Assembly: GCA_963695155.1 (NCBI GenBank)
Contig: CAVOGD010000007.1
Location: 62,001-126,000 of the forward strand
Reading direction: 5' to 3'
DNA from: SG8-30 sp963695155
GTDB lineage: Bacteria; Pseudomonadota; Gammaproteobacteria; Steroidobacterales; Steroidobacteraceae
Length of the DNA stretch: 64,000 nt
Part shown: positions 55,714 to 64,000 of the stretch, one piece after another
Position numbering within the stretch: the stretch's first letter is position 1
How the letters are laid out: each line of letters starts with the position of its first letter
Made by a program: the position numbers and the translations under genes
The notes under the pieces: model-generated
What the model saw: the letters and a program-made list of their open reading frames with translations, nothing else
Told to the model about the DNA's origin: nothing
The model's database searches: none

Positions 55714-56301
55714 TCACGGATGGCTGACGACATTGCCCCGGATCCCCTCGGCCTGCATGCGTGCAGCCAGCGCCGCGGCACGCTCGCGCGCCGCTTCCGG
55801 TCCCACGCGAACGCGGTACAGCACCCGGCCGCCGGTGCGGTACTCGAGGATGAAGGCCGTGTAGCCCCGCCGCTGCAGGTCCGCGACCGACTTCATTGCG
55901 GCGTCGCGGCTGGACAGTGCGGCCACCTGCACGGCCCAGCCGCTGCCGGCCGGGGCTGCTGCCTGACGCACGGGTTCCGCGGCCGGCGGCGGCGCGGCGT
56001 CCGCTACGGGCGGCGGCTCGATGTCGGCGGCGGGCTCGCTGCCGCCCGGCAGGCCGGTGGGCGCCTCACGTACCGCGGCCGGCGGCGCAACGGGTGCGGC
56101 TTCGTCCAGGGCCGTGACTTCGACCACGGCGTCGGGGCGCGCACCGCCCAGGTCGAGGTCAACGCTACGCGTGGGCGCCGGTGCGGCGGGCTCGACCGGC
56201 TTTGGCTGCCGCGGGCCGCTCAACAGGGCGGGCAGCACCAGCACGGCCAGCAGGACCAGGATGATCGCGCCGACCAGGCGCTCCTTGACTTCGGTCTCCA
56301 T
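55714..56301 (-). CDS. dedD: SPOR-domain cell-division protein (DedD-like)
   Basis: 195 residues. Short cytoplasmic start METEVKERLVG, one membrane helix (AIILVLLAVLVLPALLSG), a Pro/Ala-rich periplasmic linker, and a C-terminal SPOR domain (GWAVQVAALSSRDAAMKSVA, GYTAFILEYRTGGRVLYRVR). The SPOR domain binds denuded septal peptidoglycan. Position between folC and cvpA is conserved. Confidence 0.9.
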   Translation of the reverse strand: METEVKERLVGAIILVLLAVLVLPALLSGPRQPKPVEPAAPAPTRSVDLDLGGARPDAVVEVTALDEAAPVAPPAAVREAPTGLPGGSEPAADIEPPPVADAAPPPAAEPVRQAAAPAGSGWAVQVAALSSRDAAMKSVADLQRRGYTAFILEYRTGGRVLYRVRVGPEAARERAAALAARMQAEGIRGNVVSHP

Positions 56302-56352
56302 GCCCGCGCCTCCCGCGCCCGAGGTTGGCCCATTCTAGCGTCCGGCCGGCGC

Positions 56353-57633
56353 TCACGCCGGCAGGTCGAGCCACGACAGCGCCGGCCCCACCGTCTGGAA
56401 CGAGCCGAAGACCACGATCCGGTCGCCGGCGCGCGCCATGCCGCGGGCCGCTTCGCAGGCCGACACCACGTCGGCGGCCACCGTGACGGCGGCCCCGGTG
56501 ACCGCGTTCAAACGTGCCGCCAGCGCCGCTGGCGCCTGCGCGCGCGGGCCCTGCAGCCCGACCGCGATCCAGGCATCCACCGCTGCGCCCAGTGCGGCCG
56601 CGATGCCCTCCACGTCCTTGTCCGCGAGGATGCCGCAGACGGCGATCGTGCGGCGCGCAGGGCGGCGCGTGGCCAGGCCCTCCGCCAGGACGCGGGCGGC
56701 GTCCGGGTTGTGCGCCACGTCGAGCACCCATTCCGGGTCCGTACCGACCACCTGGAAGCGGCCGGCCAGGCGCGCCCTGGTGAGGCCGGCGCGCACCGCC
56801 TCGTCGGGCACCAGCAGGCCGGGCTCGGCGGCCTCGAGCACCGCCAGGGCGGTCGCCGCATTGGCCAGCTGGGCCGCGCCGCCCAGCGCAGGCAGCGGCA
56901 GGCCGCCGCGCCGCGAGCCGAGGCCGATGTAGTCCCAGCCGTCCGGCCGCTCGACGAAGTCGAAGTCGACGCCCAGTCGCGACAGCCGTGCGCGTCTCGC
57001 CTGCGCCGCCTCGGCCAGGGCCACCGGCATGCGGCGCGAGCCGAACACCGCCGCACGCCCGGCGCGGAAGATGCCCGCCTTTTCGCGCGCAATCGCCTCG
57101 ACGGTCGTGCCCAGCCACTCGCAGTGGTCGAGCCCGACCGACACCACGGCCGCCACGTCCGCATCGATGACGTTCACCGCGTCCAGGCGGCCGCCCAGCC
57201 CCACCTCGAGCACCGCCACGTCCGTGCCCGCGGCGTCGAAGATCGACAGCGCCGCCAGCGTGCTCCACTCGAAGAAGGTCAGGCTGCACTCGCCGCGCGC
57301 CGCGTCGATGCGCGCGAAGGCGTCGACGATCTGCGCGTCGGTTGCCGGTCGCCCGCCCACGCGGATGCGCTCGCCATAGTGCCGCAGGTGCGGCGACGTG
57401 AAACACCCGGTCTGGTAGCCCGCGCCCTGCAGCATGGCCTCGAGGTAGGCACACACGGACCCCTTGCCGTTGGTGCCGCCGATGGTGAGCACGTGCGGCG
57501 CCGGGCGGCCCAGGCCCATGGCGGCCAGCACCGCCCGCACTCGGTCGAGGCCGAGGTCGATGGTCCTGGGGTGCAGCGACTCCTGCCAGTCGAGCCAGTC
57601 GTGCAGCGCCGCGAACCGCAACCGGCGCCTCAT
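56353..57633 (-). CDS. folC: Bifunctional folylpolyglutamate/dihydrofolate synthase
   Basis: 426 residues. P-loop HVLTIGGTNGKGSVCAYLEA at about residues 45-65; Mur-ligase family features SLTFFEWSTLAALSIF, LEVGLGGRLDAVNVID, VGLDHCEWLGTTVEAIAREK; C-terminal domain VLDVAHNPDAARVLAEGL. It adds glutamate to dihydropteroate and to folates. ATG 57633 overlaps the accD stop (ATGA). Confidence 0.95.
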   Translation of the reverse strand: MRRRLRFAALHDWLDWQESLHPRTIDLGLDRVRAVLAAMGLGRPAPHVLTIGGTNGKGSVCAYLEAMLQGAGYQTGCFTSPHLRHYGERIRVGGRPATDAQIVDAFARIDAARGECSLTFFEWSTLAALSIFDAAGTDVAVLEVGLGGRLDAVNVIDADVAAVVSVGLDHCEWLGTTVEAIAREKAGIFRAGRAAVFGSRRMPVALAEAAQARRARLSRLGVDFDFVERPDGWDYIGLGSRRGGLPLPALGGAAQLANAATALAVLEAAEPGLLVPDEAVRAGLTRARLAGRFQVVGTDPEWVLDVAHNPDAARVLAEGLATRRPARRTIAVCGILADKDVEGIAAALGAAVDAWIAVGLQGPRAQAPAALAARLNAVTGAAVTVAADVVSACEAARGMARAGDRIVVFGSFQTVGPALSWLDLPA

Positions 57634-58493
57634 TCCCCGGGCGGCGGCAACTGCATCAGCAGGCGCAGCAGCGTCGCGATGCGTTCGCGCAGCTCGCGGC
57701 GGTCCACGATCATGTCGAGGGCGCCGTGATCGAGCAGGAATTCGCTGCGCTGGAAGCCCTCGGGCAGCGTCTCGCGCACGGTCTGCTCGATGACGCGCGG
57801 CCCGGCAAAGCCGATCAGGGCCTTCGGCTCGCCGATGTTGATGTCGCCCAGCATGGCCAGGCTCGCCGACACGCCGCCGGTGGTCGGGTCGGTCATCACG
57901 GAAATGAACGGCAGCCGCTGGCGGGCCAGCTGGGCGAGCGCGGCGCTGGTCTTCGCCATCTGCAAGAGCGACAGCAGGCCCTCCTGCATGCGGGCGCCGC
58001 CGCTGGCCGTGAAGCAGATGAGCGGGGTGCGGTGTTCCAGGCAGTAGTCCACGGCCTGCACGAACCGCTCGCCGACGACCGAGCCCATCGACCCGCCGAG
58101 GAAGCTGAAGTCGAAGGCGGCGGCCACCACCTGCTGGCCGTGCAGCGCGCCGGCCATGACGATCAGCGCATCGCGCTCGCCGGTGCTCTTCTGCGCCGCC
58201 GCAATGCGGTCGCGATAGCGCCTGCTGTCGCGGAACCGCAGCGGATCGAGCGGCGTGACCTTGTCCGCGAGTTCCCGCCCCGTATCGGGATCGAGGAACC
58301 GCTCGAGCCGGTCGCGCGCCGTGATGCGCATGTGGTTGGAGCATTTCGGGCAGACCTGCAGGTTGCGGTCCACCTCGGGCCGGTACAGCACCGAGTCGCA
58401 GGCCGGGCACTTCATCCACAGCCCTTCCGGGACCGAGCGCGTGCGCCGCTCGGTCTTGATCCGCGAAGGGATGATCTTCTCGAACCAGGTCAT
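57630..58493 (-). CDS. accD: Acetyl-CoA carboxylase carboxyltransferase subunit beta
   Basis: 287 residues. N-terminal zinc ribbon with paired cysteines (CPACDSVLYRPEVDRNLQ, then VCPKC). Carboxyltransferase core FDFSFLGGSMGSVVGERFVQ, TASGGARMQEGLLSLLQMAK, TDPTTGGVSASLAMLGDI and GFAGPRVIEQTVRETLPEGF. With AccA it makes malonyl-CoA for fatty-acid synthesis. ATG 58493 overlaps the truA stop (ATGA); trpF, often between truA and accD, is absent. Confidence 0.97.
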   Translation of the reverse strand: MTWFEKIIPSRIKTERRTRSVPEGLWMKCPACDSVLYRPEVDRNLQVCPKCSNHMRITARDRLERFLDPDTGRELADKVTPLDPLRFRDSRRYRDRIAAAQKSTGERDALIVMAGALHGQQVVAAAFDFSFLGGSMGSVVGERFVQAVDYCLEHRTPLICFTASGGARMQEGLLSLLQMAKTSAALAQLARQRLPFISVMTDPTTGGVSASLAMLGDINIGEPKALIGFAGPRVIEQTVRETLPEGFQRSEFLLDHGALDMIVDRRELRERIATLLRLLMQLPPPGE

Positions 58494-59326
58494 GGCCGGT
58501 CCCGTACAACCCAGGCGCCCGGAATCATAGCCGATGCCGGCGGCGGTGCCGGGTCCGGCAACCCGCAGCCGGGCGGGTAACGGATGGCCAGCAGGTACAG
58601 GCCGTCGGCCGGCGCGGTGGGGCCGGCCGCCGTGCGGTCGCGGCTGGCGAGCGCCGCGGCCACCGAATCCCGCGGCTGCAGGCCGCGGCCGACCGGGATG
58701 AGCGTGCCGACGATGTTGCGCACCATGTGCTGCACGAAGGCGTTGGCCGTGACTTCCACCACGACCTGCCCCGCCTCGCGCCACACCGCGATCGCGTCCA
58801 GCCGGCGTCGCGGCGTGCGCGACTGGCATTCGGCCGCGCGAAATGCCGAGAAGTCGTGGTCGCCCAGCAGGCACTGGGCCGCCTCGTGCATGGCCGCCGC
58901 GTCCAGCGGTTGGCGCACCCAGGCCATGCGGCCGGCCAGCAACGCCGGGCGCACGACCCGGTTCTGGATCACGTAGCGGTAGGTGCGGGCCAGCGCCGAA
59001 TGGCGCGCGTGGAAATCGGCGCCGACCGGCGCGGCCCAGGTCAGCGCGATCTGCGCCGGCAGGTGCGAGTTGGCGCCCAGCACCCAGCTGCGCGGGCTGC
59101 GCCCGGCCGTCGTGTCGAAATGCGCGACCTGGCCGAGCGCATGCACGCCGGCGTCGGTGCGGCCGCCGCAGGTCACGCTGACGGGATGGTCGGCGACACG
59201 GCCGAGCGCCTGCTCGACCGCGGACTGGATGGAAGGAACTTCTGCCTGGCGCTGCCAGCCCGCGTAGCGGGCGCCGTCGTACTCGACGCCGATCGCGAGC
59301 CGTTGCCGGTCCGGCGGGTCCGTCAT
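58490..59326 (-). CDS. truA: tRNA pseudouridine(38-40) synthase TruA
   Basis: 278 residues. Catalytic Asp in VTCGGRTDAGVHALGQVAHF; N-terminal VEYDGARYAGWQRQAEVPSI; also FHARHSALARTYRYVIQNR, the DHDFSAFRAAECQSRTPRR region and ANAFVQHMVRNIVGTLIPVG. It makes pseudouridine in the anticodon stem-loop of many tRNAs. Between fimV and accD; overlaps accD by four bases. Confidence 0.96.
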   Translation of the reverse strand: MTDPPDRQRLAIGVEYDGARYAGWQRQAEVPSIQSAVEQALGRVADHPVSVTCGGRTDAGVHALGQVAHFDTTAGRSPRSWVLGANSHLPAQIALTWAAPVGADFHARHSALARTYRYVIQNRVVRPALLAGRMAWVRQPLDAAAMHEAAQCLLGDHDFSAFRAAECQSRTPRRRLDAIAVWREAGQVVVEVTANAFVQHMVRNIVGTLIPVGRGLQPRDSVAAALASRDRTAAGPTAPADGLYLLAIRYPPGCGLPDPAPPPASAMIPGAWVVRDRP

Positions 59327-59368
59327 CGCGCCCGGCCGCGCGCTACCGCACGCCGCCGGCGTTCCCCG

Positions 59369-62086
59369 TCACGCGCCCGGCAGCGAATCCAGGAGGCGCT
59401 TGGCATCCTGCCTCTGCTGGCTGCTGCCTTCCTGCAGGACCTCCTGCAGGATGCTGCGGGCGCCGTCCGGGTCGCCCATGTCCACGTAGGCGCGCGCGAG
59501 GTCCAGCTTGGTGCCGACTTCGCTCATCGTCACGGGCGCCAGCTCGGACAGCTGCGGCAGGTCGCTTTGCGTCAGCCGCTGGGTGCGCGTCGAGTCGCCG
59601 CCGGAGGGCGCGCCGATGTCGAGGTCGAGGCGCCGCGTCTCGGCGGTGCCGTCGGCCGCATCCTCAGGGAATTCCATGTCGATCGCGGTCAGCCCCTCGT
59701 CGAATGCCTGCATCTCCGCAGTGGCGCCGAGGTCCGCGTCGTCCTTCAACGCGCGCAACAGCGCGGTGCCGCCCGCCGACTCGGCATCGCCCGCCGGCAT
59801 GGCGCGTGTCGCATCCTCGTCCGCCGGCATGGTGCGCGTCGCATCCTCGTCCGCCGGCATGGTGCGCGTCGCATCTTCATCCTGCGGGCCGTCCTCGAGC
59901 GAGTCGAGATCGCCCAGGTCGATGCCCAGGTCGTCCATGGCCATTTCGGCCGTGGCATCGCCGGACCCCTGCTCCGCGCCCATGCGCGCAGGGCTGACCT
60001 TCTGGCGGATGGTGTCGTCCGAGGTTTCGCCCAGCCGCGGCGTCCTGACCGTCGGCGCGTCACCGGCCGGCAGCTTGACGGTCGGCATCTCGGCCGTCGG
60101 CTCCAGCATCGTCAGCGAGATCGTCTGCGGCGCTATTTCCGTCTCGGCCGCGTCGAAGTCCATGTCCAGCGCCGCGCTGATGCTCGTGTCGCCACTGCTG
60201 TCCGCCGCGCCCGGCGCGTCGCCCAGGTCGAGGTCGAGGCTGTCTTCGCCCTCGGGCATCGTCAACAACTCGAGGTCCACGTGGCTGTCGCCGCCCTCGA
60301 GGTTGAGGTCCACGTCGCCGCCCCGCGGCTCGACGCCCTCGAACAACGGATCGTCGGCCGCCAGCTGGCGTCCCATGATCACGATGCGGTCCCATTCCGC
60401 CGCGTCGCCGTCGGTACGCGTGCGGGACAGCTCGCGCGCGATCTCGAGGAAGCTGTCCGCGTTGCCCGCCACGAAGTAGATCTCGAGCAGCTTGACCTTG
60501 TAGTCGCGTCGCCCGGGTTCCTTCTCCAGGGCGGCCTGGATGATGTCGGCGGACTGGTCGTACAGGCCGTAGGCCATGTGGAAGTCCGCTTCCGCCAGCG
60601 GATCGCCTTCGTCCAGGTCGAGCGCAGCTTCGGTGCTGATCGTGTCGTCGACGAGCCGCTCGGGCTTGCGTCGCGCCGCACCCGGCTTGGCGGCCGGCTT
60701 GCGCTCCTCGACCACGATGTCCGGCGCCACGCGTCCGGTCGCCCCGAGCGCCTGCATGCGCGCGGTATCGGACGGTTCCGGTTCCGCCGCCGGCTCGGCC
60801 GGCACCTCGAAGGACCGCATGGCCTCGTCGAGGTCTTCCTCACGCCGCCGGCGCACGTAACCCCAGGCCAGGCCGCCGCCCAGCAACAGGGCGGCCGCAC
60901 CGGCCAGGTAGGTCCAGTTGTCCGTCAGGCTGTCCAGGAACGATGGCGCGGCCGGCGCAGGCGCGACCTTGGGCGCGGCCTCCGGCGCAGGCTCGGGCGT
61001 CACCGCGGGCGTGGGCGCCTCCGCGACCGGCGCTTCGGCGACCGGCGCTTCGGCGACGGGCGCCTCGACCGGCGGCGGCGCTGCGGCAGCGGCGGCAGCG
61101 GCAGCAGCGGCAGCAGCGGCGGCGGCCTTCTCCTCCGCCAACCGGTTCTGCAGCTGTGCAAGTTCGGCCTGCTGCACCTCCAGCAGGCGCCTGGACTCCT
61201 CGATCTCGCGAGTCGCCTCGCTGATGCGCGTCTCGAGGTCCGCGGCCGGCGCCGCGTCTGTCACGCCCTCGCTCGGCGTCACCAGGCGCAGCCGTCCCGC
61301 GGCGGGGACCGCCTCGCCGCTGCGCCAGGCAGTCACCTGGCGGCTGATCTCGCTCTGCGCTTCCTGCGCGCCCACCGCGTTGACCGCGGCCGGGTCCGGC
61401 ACGCGCAACGTCGCGCCCGCCAGCAGCAGGTTGATGTTGCCGCCGAACGCCTCGGGGTTGGCGCGGAACATGGCGATCATGGTGCGGTTAGCCGCAGTCC
61501 GGTCGCCGCCACTGAGGCGTGCGGCGATGCCGTAGGCCGTATCGCCGCGCTGCACGCGGTAGGTGGACGGCGTGCCCGGCGCAACCGGCGGCGGCGCATC
61601 CGGCGCCGGCGCGGCGGCAGGCGCGGGCGCGGCGGCAGGCCGCGCGACCCGCGGTGCGGCGACCGCGGCAGGCGGCGTCGCTGCCGTCGGTGCAAACACC
61701 GGCGGATCGAGCAGCACGGTGTATTCACGGAGCAGGCGGCCGCGCGGCCAGTTCAGCTCCACCAGGAAAGTCACGAAGGGCTCGGCGGCCGGCGCGGTCG
61801 AACTGACCAGCAGCACGTTGCGGCCGTCACGGCCGCGGCCGACCGTGAACTGCACGCTGTCCAGGAAGGCCGACCGGTCCAGGCCGTAGCGCTCGAACAA
61901 CTCGCGCGAAGCAAGTTGCGCGCCCAGCGAGCCCAGTTCCTCGGCGGTCGGCGCGACCAGTTCGATCTCCGCGGCCAGCGGCTCGTTGAGGGCCGAACTG
62001 ACGCGGATATCGCCCAGGCCCAGGGCAAAGGCGGCCTGAGGGGCAAGCAACAACGCCGACACTGCGGCGCGGAGTTTCCAGCTCAT
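59369..62086 (-). CDS. fimV: FimV-like pilus assembly / polar scaffold protein
   Basis: 905 residues from ATG 62086 (an adjacent ATG at 62089 is possible). Signal peptide KLRAAVSALLLAPQAAFA; conserved N-terminal domain LGLGDIRVSSALNEPLAAEI; LysM segment TYRVQRGDTAYGIAARLSGG; coiled coil ESRRLLEVQQAELAQLQNRL; poly-Ala run of about 16; one membrane helix near residue 450 (WTYLAGAAALLLGGGLAWGY); then an acidic cytoplasmic region with TPR motif (DFHMAYGLYDQSADIIQAAL) and a C-terminal FimV domain (TKLDLARAYVDMGDPDGARS). It scaffolds type IV pilus and polar proteins. Contains two tandem-repeat tracts. No asd gene lies beside it, unlike in Pseudomonas. Confidence 0.93.
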   Translation of the reverse strand: MSWKLRAAVSALLLAPQAAFALGLGDIRVSSALNEPLAAEIELVAPTAEELGSLGAQLASRELFERYGLDRSAFLDSVQFTVGRGRDGRNVLLVSSTAPAAEPFVTFLVELNWPRGRLLREYTVLLDPPVFAPTAATPPAAVAAPRVARPAAAPAPAAAPAPDAPPPVAPGTPSTYRVQRGDTAYGIAARLSGGDRTAANRTMIAMFRANPEAFGGNINLLLAGATLRVPDPAAVNAVGAQEAQSEISRQVTAWRSGEAVPAAGRLRLVTPSEGVTDAAPAADLETRISEATREIEESRRLLEVQQAELAQLQNRLAEEKAAAAAAAAAAAAAAAAPPPVEAPVAEAPVAEAPVAEAPTPAVTPEPAPEAAPKVAPAPAAPSFLDSLTDNWTYLAGAAALLLGGGLAWGYVRRRREEDLDEAMRSFEVPAEPAAEPEPSDTARMQALGATGRVAPDIVVEERKPAAKPGAARRKPERLVDDTISTEAALDLDEGDPLAEADFHMAYGLYDQSADIIQAALEKEPGRRDYKVKLLEIYFVAGNADSFLEIARELSRTRTDGDAAEWDRIVIMGRQLAADDPLFEGVEPRGGDVDLNLEGGDSHVDLELLTMPEGEDSLDLDLGDAPGAADSSGDTSISAALDMDFDAAETEIAPQTISLTMLEPTAEMPTVKLPAGDAPTVRTPRLGETSDDTIRQKVSPARMGAEQGSGDATAEMAMDDLGIDLGDLDSLEDGPQDEDATRTMPADEDATRTMPADEDATRAMPAGDAESAGGTALLRALKDDADLGATAEMQAFDEGLTAIDMEFPEDAADGTAETRRLDLDIGAPSGGDSTRTQRLTQSDLPQLSELAPVTMSEVGTKLDLARAYVDMGDPDGARSILQEVLQEGSSQQRQDAKRLLDSLPGA
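59791..59880 (-). repeat. Three exact-length 30-base tandem repeats within fimV
   Basis: Units 59791-59820, 59821-59850 and 59851-59880, each encoding the decapeptide DEDATR(T/A)MPA. The units differ by a few bases. They lie in the acidic cytoplasmic region; copy-number change would keep the reading frame. A second tract of three 15-base units (61023-61067) encodes a repeated VAEAP. Confidence 0.9.
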
Positions 62087-62180
62087 CATGACTCCCGGAC
62101 GACCTTCGCCAACGCCCGAGCTTCCGCCCTGACGCGACGCAACAGGTGTGAAATCAATCACAAGTAACTGAATTGCACGG

Positions 62181-62209
62181 ACTATAGCTTACACGCCGTC
62201 ATTTACCAA
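62181..62209 (-). promoter_or_regulatory. Sigma-70-like promoter of fimV
   Basis: -35 TTGGTA (62204-62209), 17-base spacer, -10 TATAGT (62181-62186), about 90 bases before the fimV start. It lies in an AT-richer part of the 208-base gap between the MFS gene and fimV. Confidence 0.7.
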
Positions 62210-62294
62210 AATCTGGCAAGGCGTCACGCAATTCTACTCCGACCGGGTTGCGGCGCGGCCAGTGATTACCACTCCCGGCGGCCCCGCCAGAGCG

Positions 62295-63464
62295 TCATCG
62301 CGCCGCACGGATCCCGGTCCGGGCCGCGTCCAGGCCGCGCAATCTGGCTGCGACCAGCCAGGCCGCAGCCAGCGCCAGCGCGGCGCCGGCCAGAAATGCC
62401 GCCTGCGGCGCGACCTCGCGCCACAGCCAGCCGCTCAGCCAGGCGCCGGCCACGCCGCCGGCGCCATAACTCACGCTGCCGTACAGCGCCTGGCCGCGCG
62501 CCGCCGCCGCGCGCGGGAACAAGGCCTGCACGAGGGCGACCGCGCACAGGTGGAACAGGCCGAAACTGGCCAGGTGCAGCGCCTGCGCCGCGAACACGAC
62601 GGCCACCCGGTCCGGCCACGCCGCCAGCGCGACCCAGCGCACCGCGGCCGCCACCAGCGCCACGACCATGAGCCTCTGCAACGGCCAGCGCAGCATCAGG
62701 CGCGGCGCCAGCAGGAACAGGCCGATCTCGGCCGCCACCGCCCAGGCCCACAGCAGGCCGATGGTGGCGCGCGCATAGCCGAAGCGCTCGAGGTAGAGCG
62801 AGAAGAAATTGTAGTAGGCGCCGTGGCTGGCGAGCATGAGGAAGGACACGGCGAGGAAGGTGCGCACGCGCGGGTCCCGGAGCGCCGTGCGCAGCGGCGC
62901 CCCGACCCCCGCGGATCGCTGGGCGCGGGCGTCCGGCAGGCCTGCCAGCGACGCCGCCGTGATGCCCACCAGCAATGCCAGCAGCCACGGCAGCGATGCC
63001 AGGCCCGCGTGCTCGAACCACATGCCGGCCAGCACCGAGGTCGCGATGAAGCCCAGCGAGCCCCACAGCCGCAGCAGGCCGTAGCGTCCCGCATCGTCGC
63101 CCAGGCGCTGCAGCACGTGCGCGTCGTAGACCGCCATGAACCCGTTCCACAGCACGCTGTAGGCCGCCAGCGCCAGGGCCACCGCCCACAGGGAATGCAG
63201 CACCGGAAACGCGACCACGCACGCGACGGTCGCCAGGCCGGCCGCCTGCAGCAGCGCCAGCGGACGGCCGCTGGCATCGGCCCGCTCGGCGTACAGCGGC
63301 GGGCCGATGATGCGCATGCCGGCGAAAACGCCCATCACCAGGCCGATCTGCACGGCGTCGAAGCCGCGTCCCGCCAGGTACAGCGGCCAGTAAGGCACGA
63401 ACACGCCGAGCGCGGCGAAGTACCAGAAGTACCCGCCCGCCAGTTGTGCCCGTTCGCGGATCAA
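62295..63464 (-). CDS. MFS transporter (HcaT/MFS_1-like)
   Basis: 389 residues from a TTG at 63464, one base after the aroC stop; the next possible starts are well inside the first helix. Twelve hydrophobic segments. N-terminal LAGGYFWYFAALGVFVPYWP and LYLAGRGFDAVQIGLVMGVF match the MFS_1-like/3-phenylpropionic acid transporter group; ARYGLLRLWGSLGFIA-type segment appears as GRYGLLRLWGSLGFIATSVL, and the second half has QALYGSVSYGAGGVAGAW. Substrate unknown. Probably co-transcribed with aroC. Confidence 0.85.
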   Translation of the reverse strand: MIRERAQLAGGYFWYFAALGVFVPYWPLYLAGRGFDAVQIGLVMGVFAGMRIIGPPLYAERADASGRPLALLQAAGLATVACVVAFPVLHSLWAVALALAAYSVLWNGFMAVYDAHVLQRLGDDAGRYGLLRLWGSLGFIATSVLAGMWFEHAGLASLPWLLALLVGITAASLAGLPDARAQRSAGVGAPLRTALRDPRVRTFLAVSFLMLASHGAYYNFFSLYLERFGYARATIGLLWAWAVAAEIGLFLLAPRLMLRWPLQRLMVVALVAAAVRWVALAAWPDRVAVVFAAQALHLASFGLFHLCAVALVQALFPRAAAARGQALYGSVSYGAGGVAGAWLSGWLWREVAPQAAFLAGAALALAAAWLVAARLRGLDAARTGIRAAR

Positions 63465-63465
63465 C

Positions 63466-64000
63466 TCAGCGCGGTCGCGTGATGACCGGCGTGCGCGACA
63501 CCACGTCGCCGCATTGCGCACGATGCCGCAGCGTGTGGTCCATCAGCACCAGCAGCAGCATCGCCTCGACGATCGGTACGGCGCGCAGGCCCACGCAGGG
63601 GTCGTGCCGCCCGGTGGTGACGATGGACACCGGCTGGCCGTCCACGTCGATCGTCTGGCCCGGCACCTGGATGCTCGAGGTGGGCTTGAAGGCGACGTGC
63701 ACGATCAGGTCCTGCCCGGAGGTGATCCCGCCGAGCGTGCCGCCGGCATGGTTGCTGAGGAAGCCCGCCGGCGTGAGCTCGTCGCGATGTTCGCTGCCGC
63801 GCTGGCCGGCCACCGCGACGCCGTCGCCGATCTCGACGGCCTTGGCCGCGTTGATGCCCATCATGGCGAAGGCCAGGTCCGCGTCGATGCGGCCGAACAT
63901 CGGCTCGCCCAGCCCCGGCGGCACGTTGCGCGCGACGGCCGTGACGCGTGCGCCCACCGAGTCGCCCTCGCGGCGCAGCTGGCGGATGCTCTCCTCGAGT
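63466..64000 (-). CDS. aroC: Chorismate synthase, C-terminal part (cut by right window edge)
   Basis: The frame is open from the edge (LEESIRQLRREGDSVGARVT) to a TGA at 63466. Family motifs: NVPPGLGEPMFGRIDADLAF, MGINAAKAVEIGDGVAVAGQ, RGSEHRDEL, NHAGGTLGGITSGQDLIVHV, FKPTSSIQVPGQTID and GRHDPCVGLRAVPIVEAML. It converts EPSP to chorismate, the last shared step of aromatic amino-acid synthesis. About 178 C-terminal residues are present; the rest lies beyond the window. Confidence 0.96.
   Translation of the reverse strand, partial: LEESIRQLRREGDSVGARVTAVARNVPPGLGEPMFGRIDADLAFAMMGINAAKAVEIGDGVAVAGQRGSEHRDELTPAGFLSNHAGGTLGGITSGQDLIVHVAFKPTSSIQVPGQTIDVDGQPVSIVTTGRHDPCVGLRAVPIVEAMLLLVLMDHTLRHRAQCGDVVSRTPVITRPR

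Noticed and set aside
58727..62167. 1146-codon plus-strand open frame
   Set aside because: Antisense to truA and fimV. Its residues are Arg/His/Gln-rich as expected from the mirror of high-GC codons, and fimV has clear domains.

Overview
The window is a high-GC gammaproteobacterial chromosome segment. Evidence for the class is the fimV-truA-accD-folC-dedD-cvpA-purF block, the tig-clpP-clpX-lon-tRNA-ppiD block and the mltD-gloB-yafS-rnhA-dnaQ block, all typical gene orders of Gammaproteobacteria. The genus cannot be fixed from the sequence alone. No insertion sequence, prophage, CRISPR array or rRNA was seen, and no stretch longer than about 300 bases lacks a gene.

Positions 1-23961 (all minus strand) are one surface-polysaccharide (O-antigen or capsule) locus that runs off the left edge. 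Read 5' to 3' it holds: a TviB/WbpO-like UDP-sugar dehydrogenase, a UDP-uronate 4-epimerase, pgi, a Wzi-like outer-membrane protein, a WlbA/WbpB-WbpD-WbpE trio for 3-acetamido-sugar synthesis, a very large SLBB export protein, Wzz, Wzx, Wzy, a GT4 glycosyltransferase, a methyltransferase, then wbuX-wbuY-wbuZ-fnlA-fnlB-fnlC-wbuB. The last seven genes match in content and order what I recall of the E. coli O145 / Pseudomonas O12 type genes for the acetamidino sugar L-FucNAm. The locus is full of single-base frameshifts. They are dense at 989-5100 and 12600-16500, with isolated ones elsewhere, while housekeeping genes to the right are intact. Sequencing or assembly error is as likely as decay.

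Positions 24000-31000 hold nhaB, dnaQ, rnhA, yafS, gloB, mltD (one N-terminal frameshift) and fabI. Positions 31000-38000 hold two paralogous dicarboxylate/amino-acid symporters flanking ppiD and an S9 peptidase. Positions 38000-45600 hold tRNA-Val-Asp, lon, clpX, clpP, tig, tRNA-Leu and a tRNA-Pro-Arg-His-Lys operon. hupB, normally between lon and ppiD, is missing. Positions 45600-64000 hold folD, cysS, gltX, a periplasmic cyclophilin, lpxH, a receiver-domain/Ser-Thr-kinase fusion, glycerate kinase, purF, cvpA, dedD, folC, accD, truA, fimV, an MFS transporter and aroC (cut by the right edge).

Two families of dispersed intergenic inverted repeats stand out: a GGGGTCAGACCCC palindrome family (three clusters) and a TGATCGGTGA hairpin family (four copies). 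Both supply stop codons to neighbouring genes. Promoters visible by eye include a sigma-32-like promoter at lon and sigma-70-like promoters for the tRNA operons and fimV.
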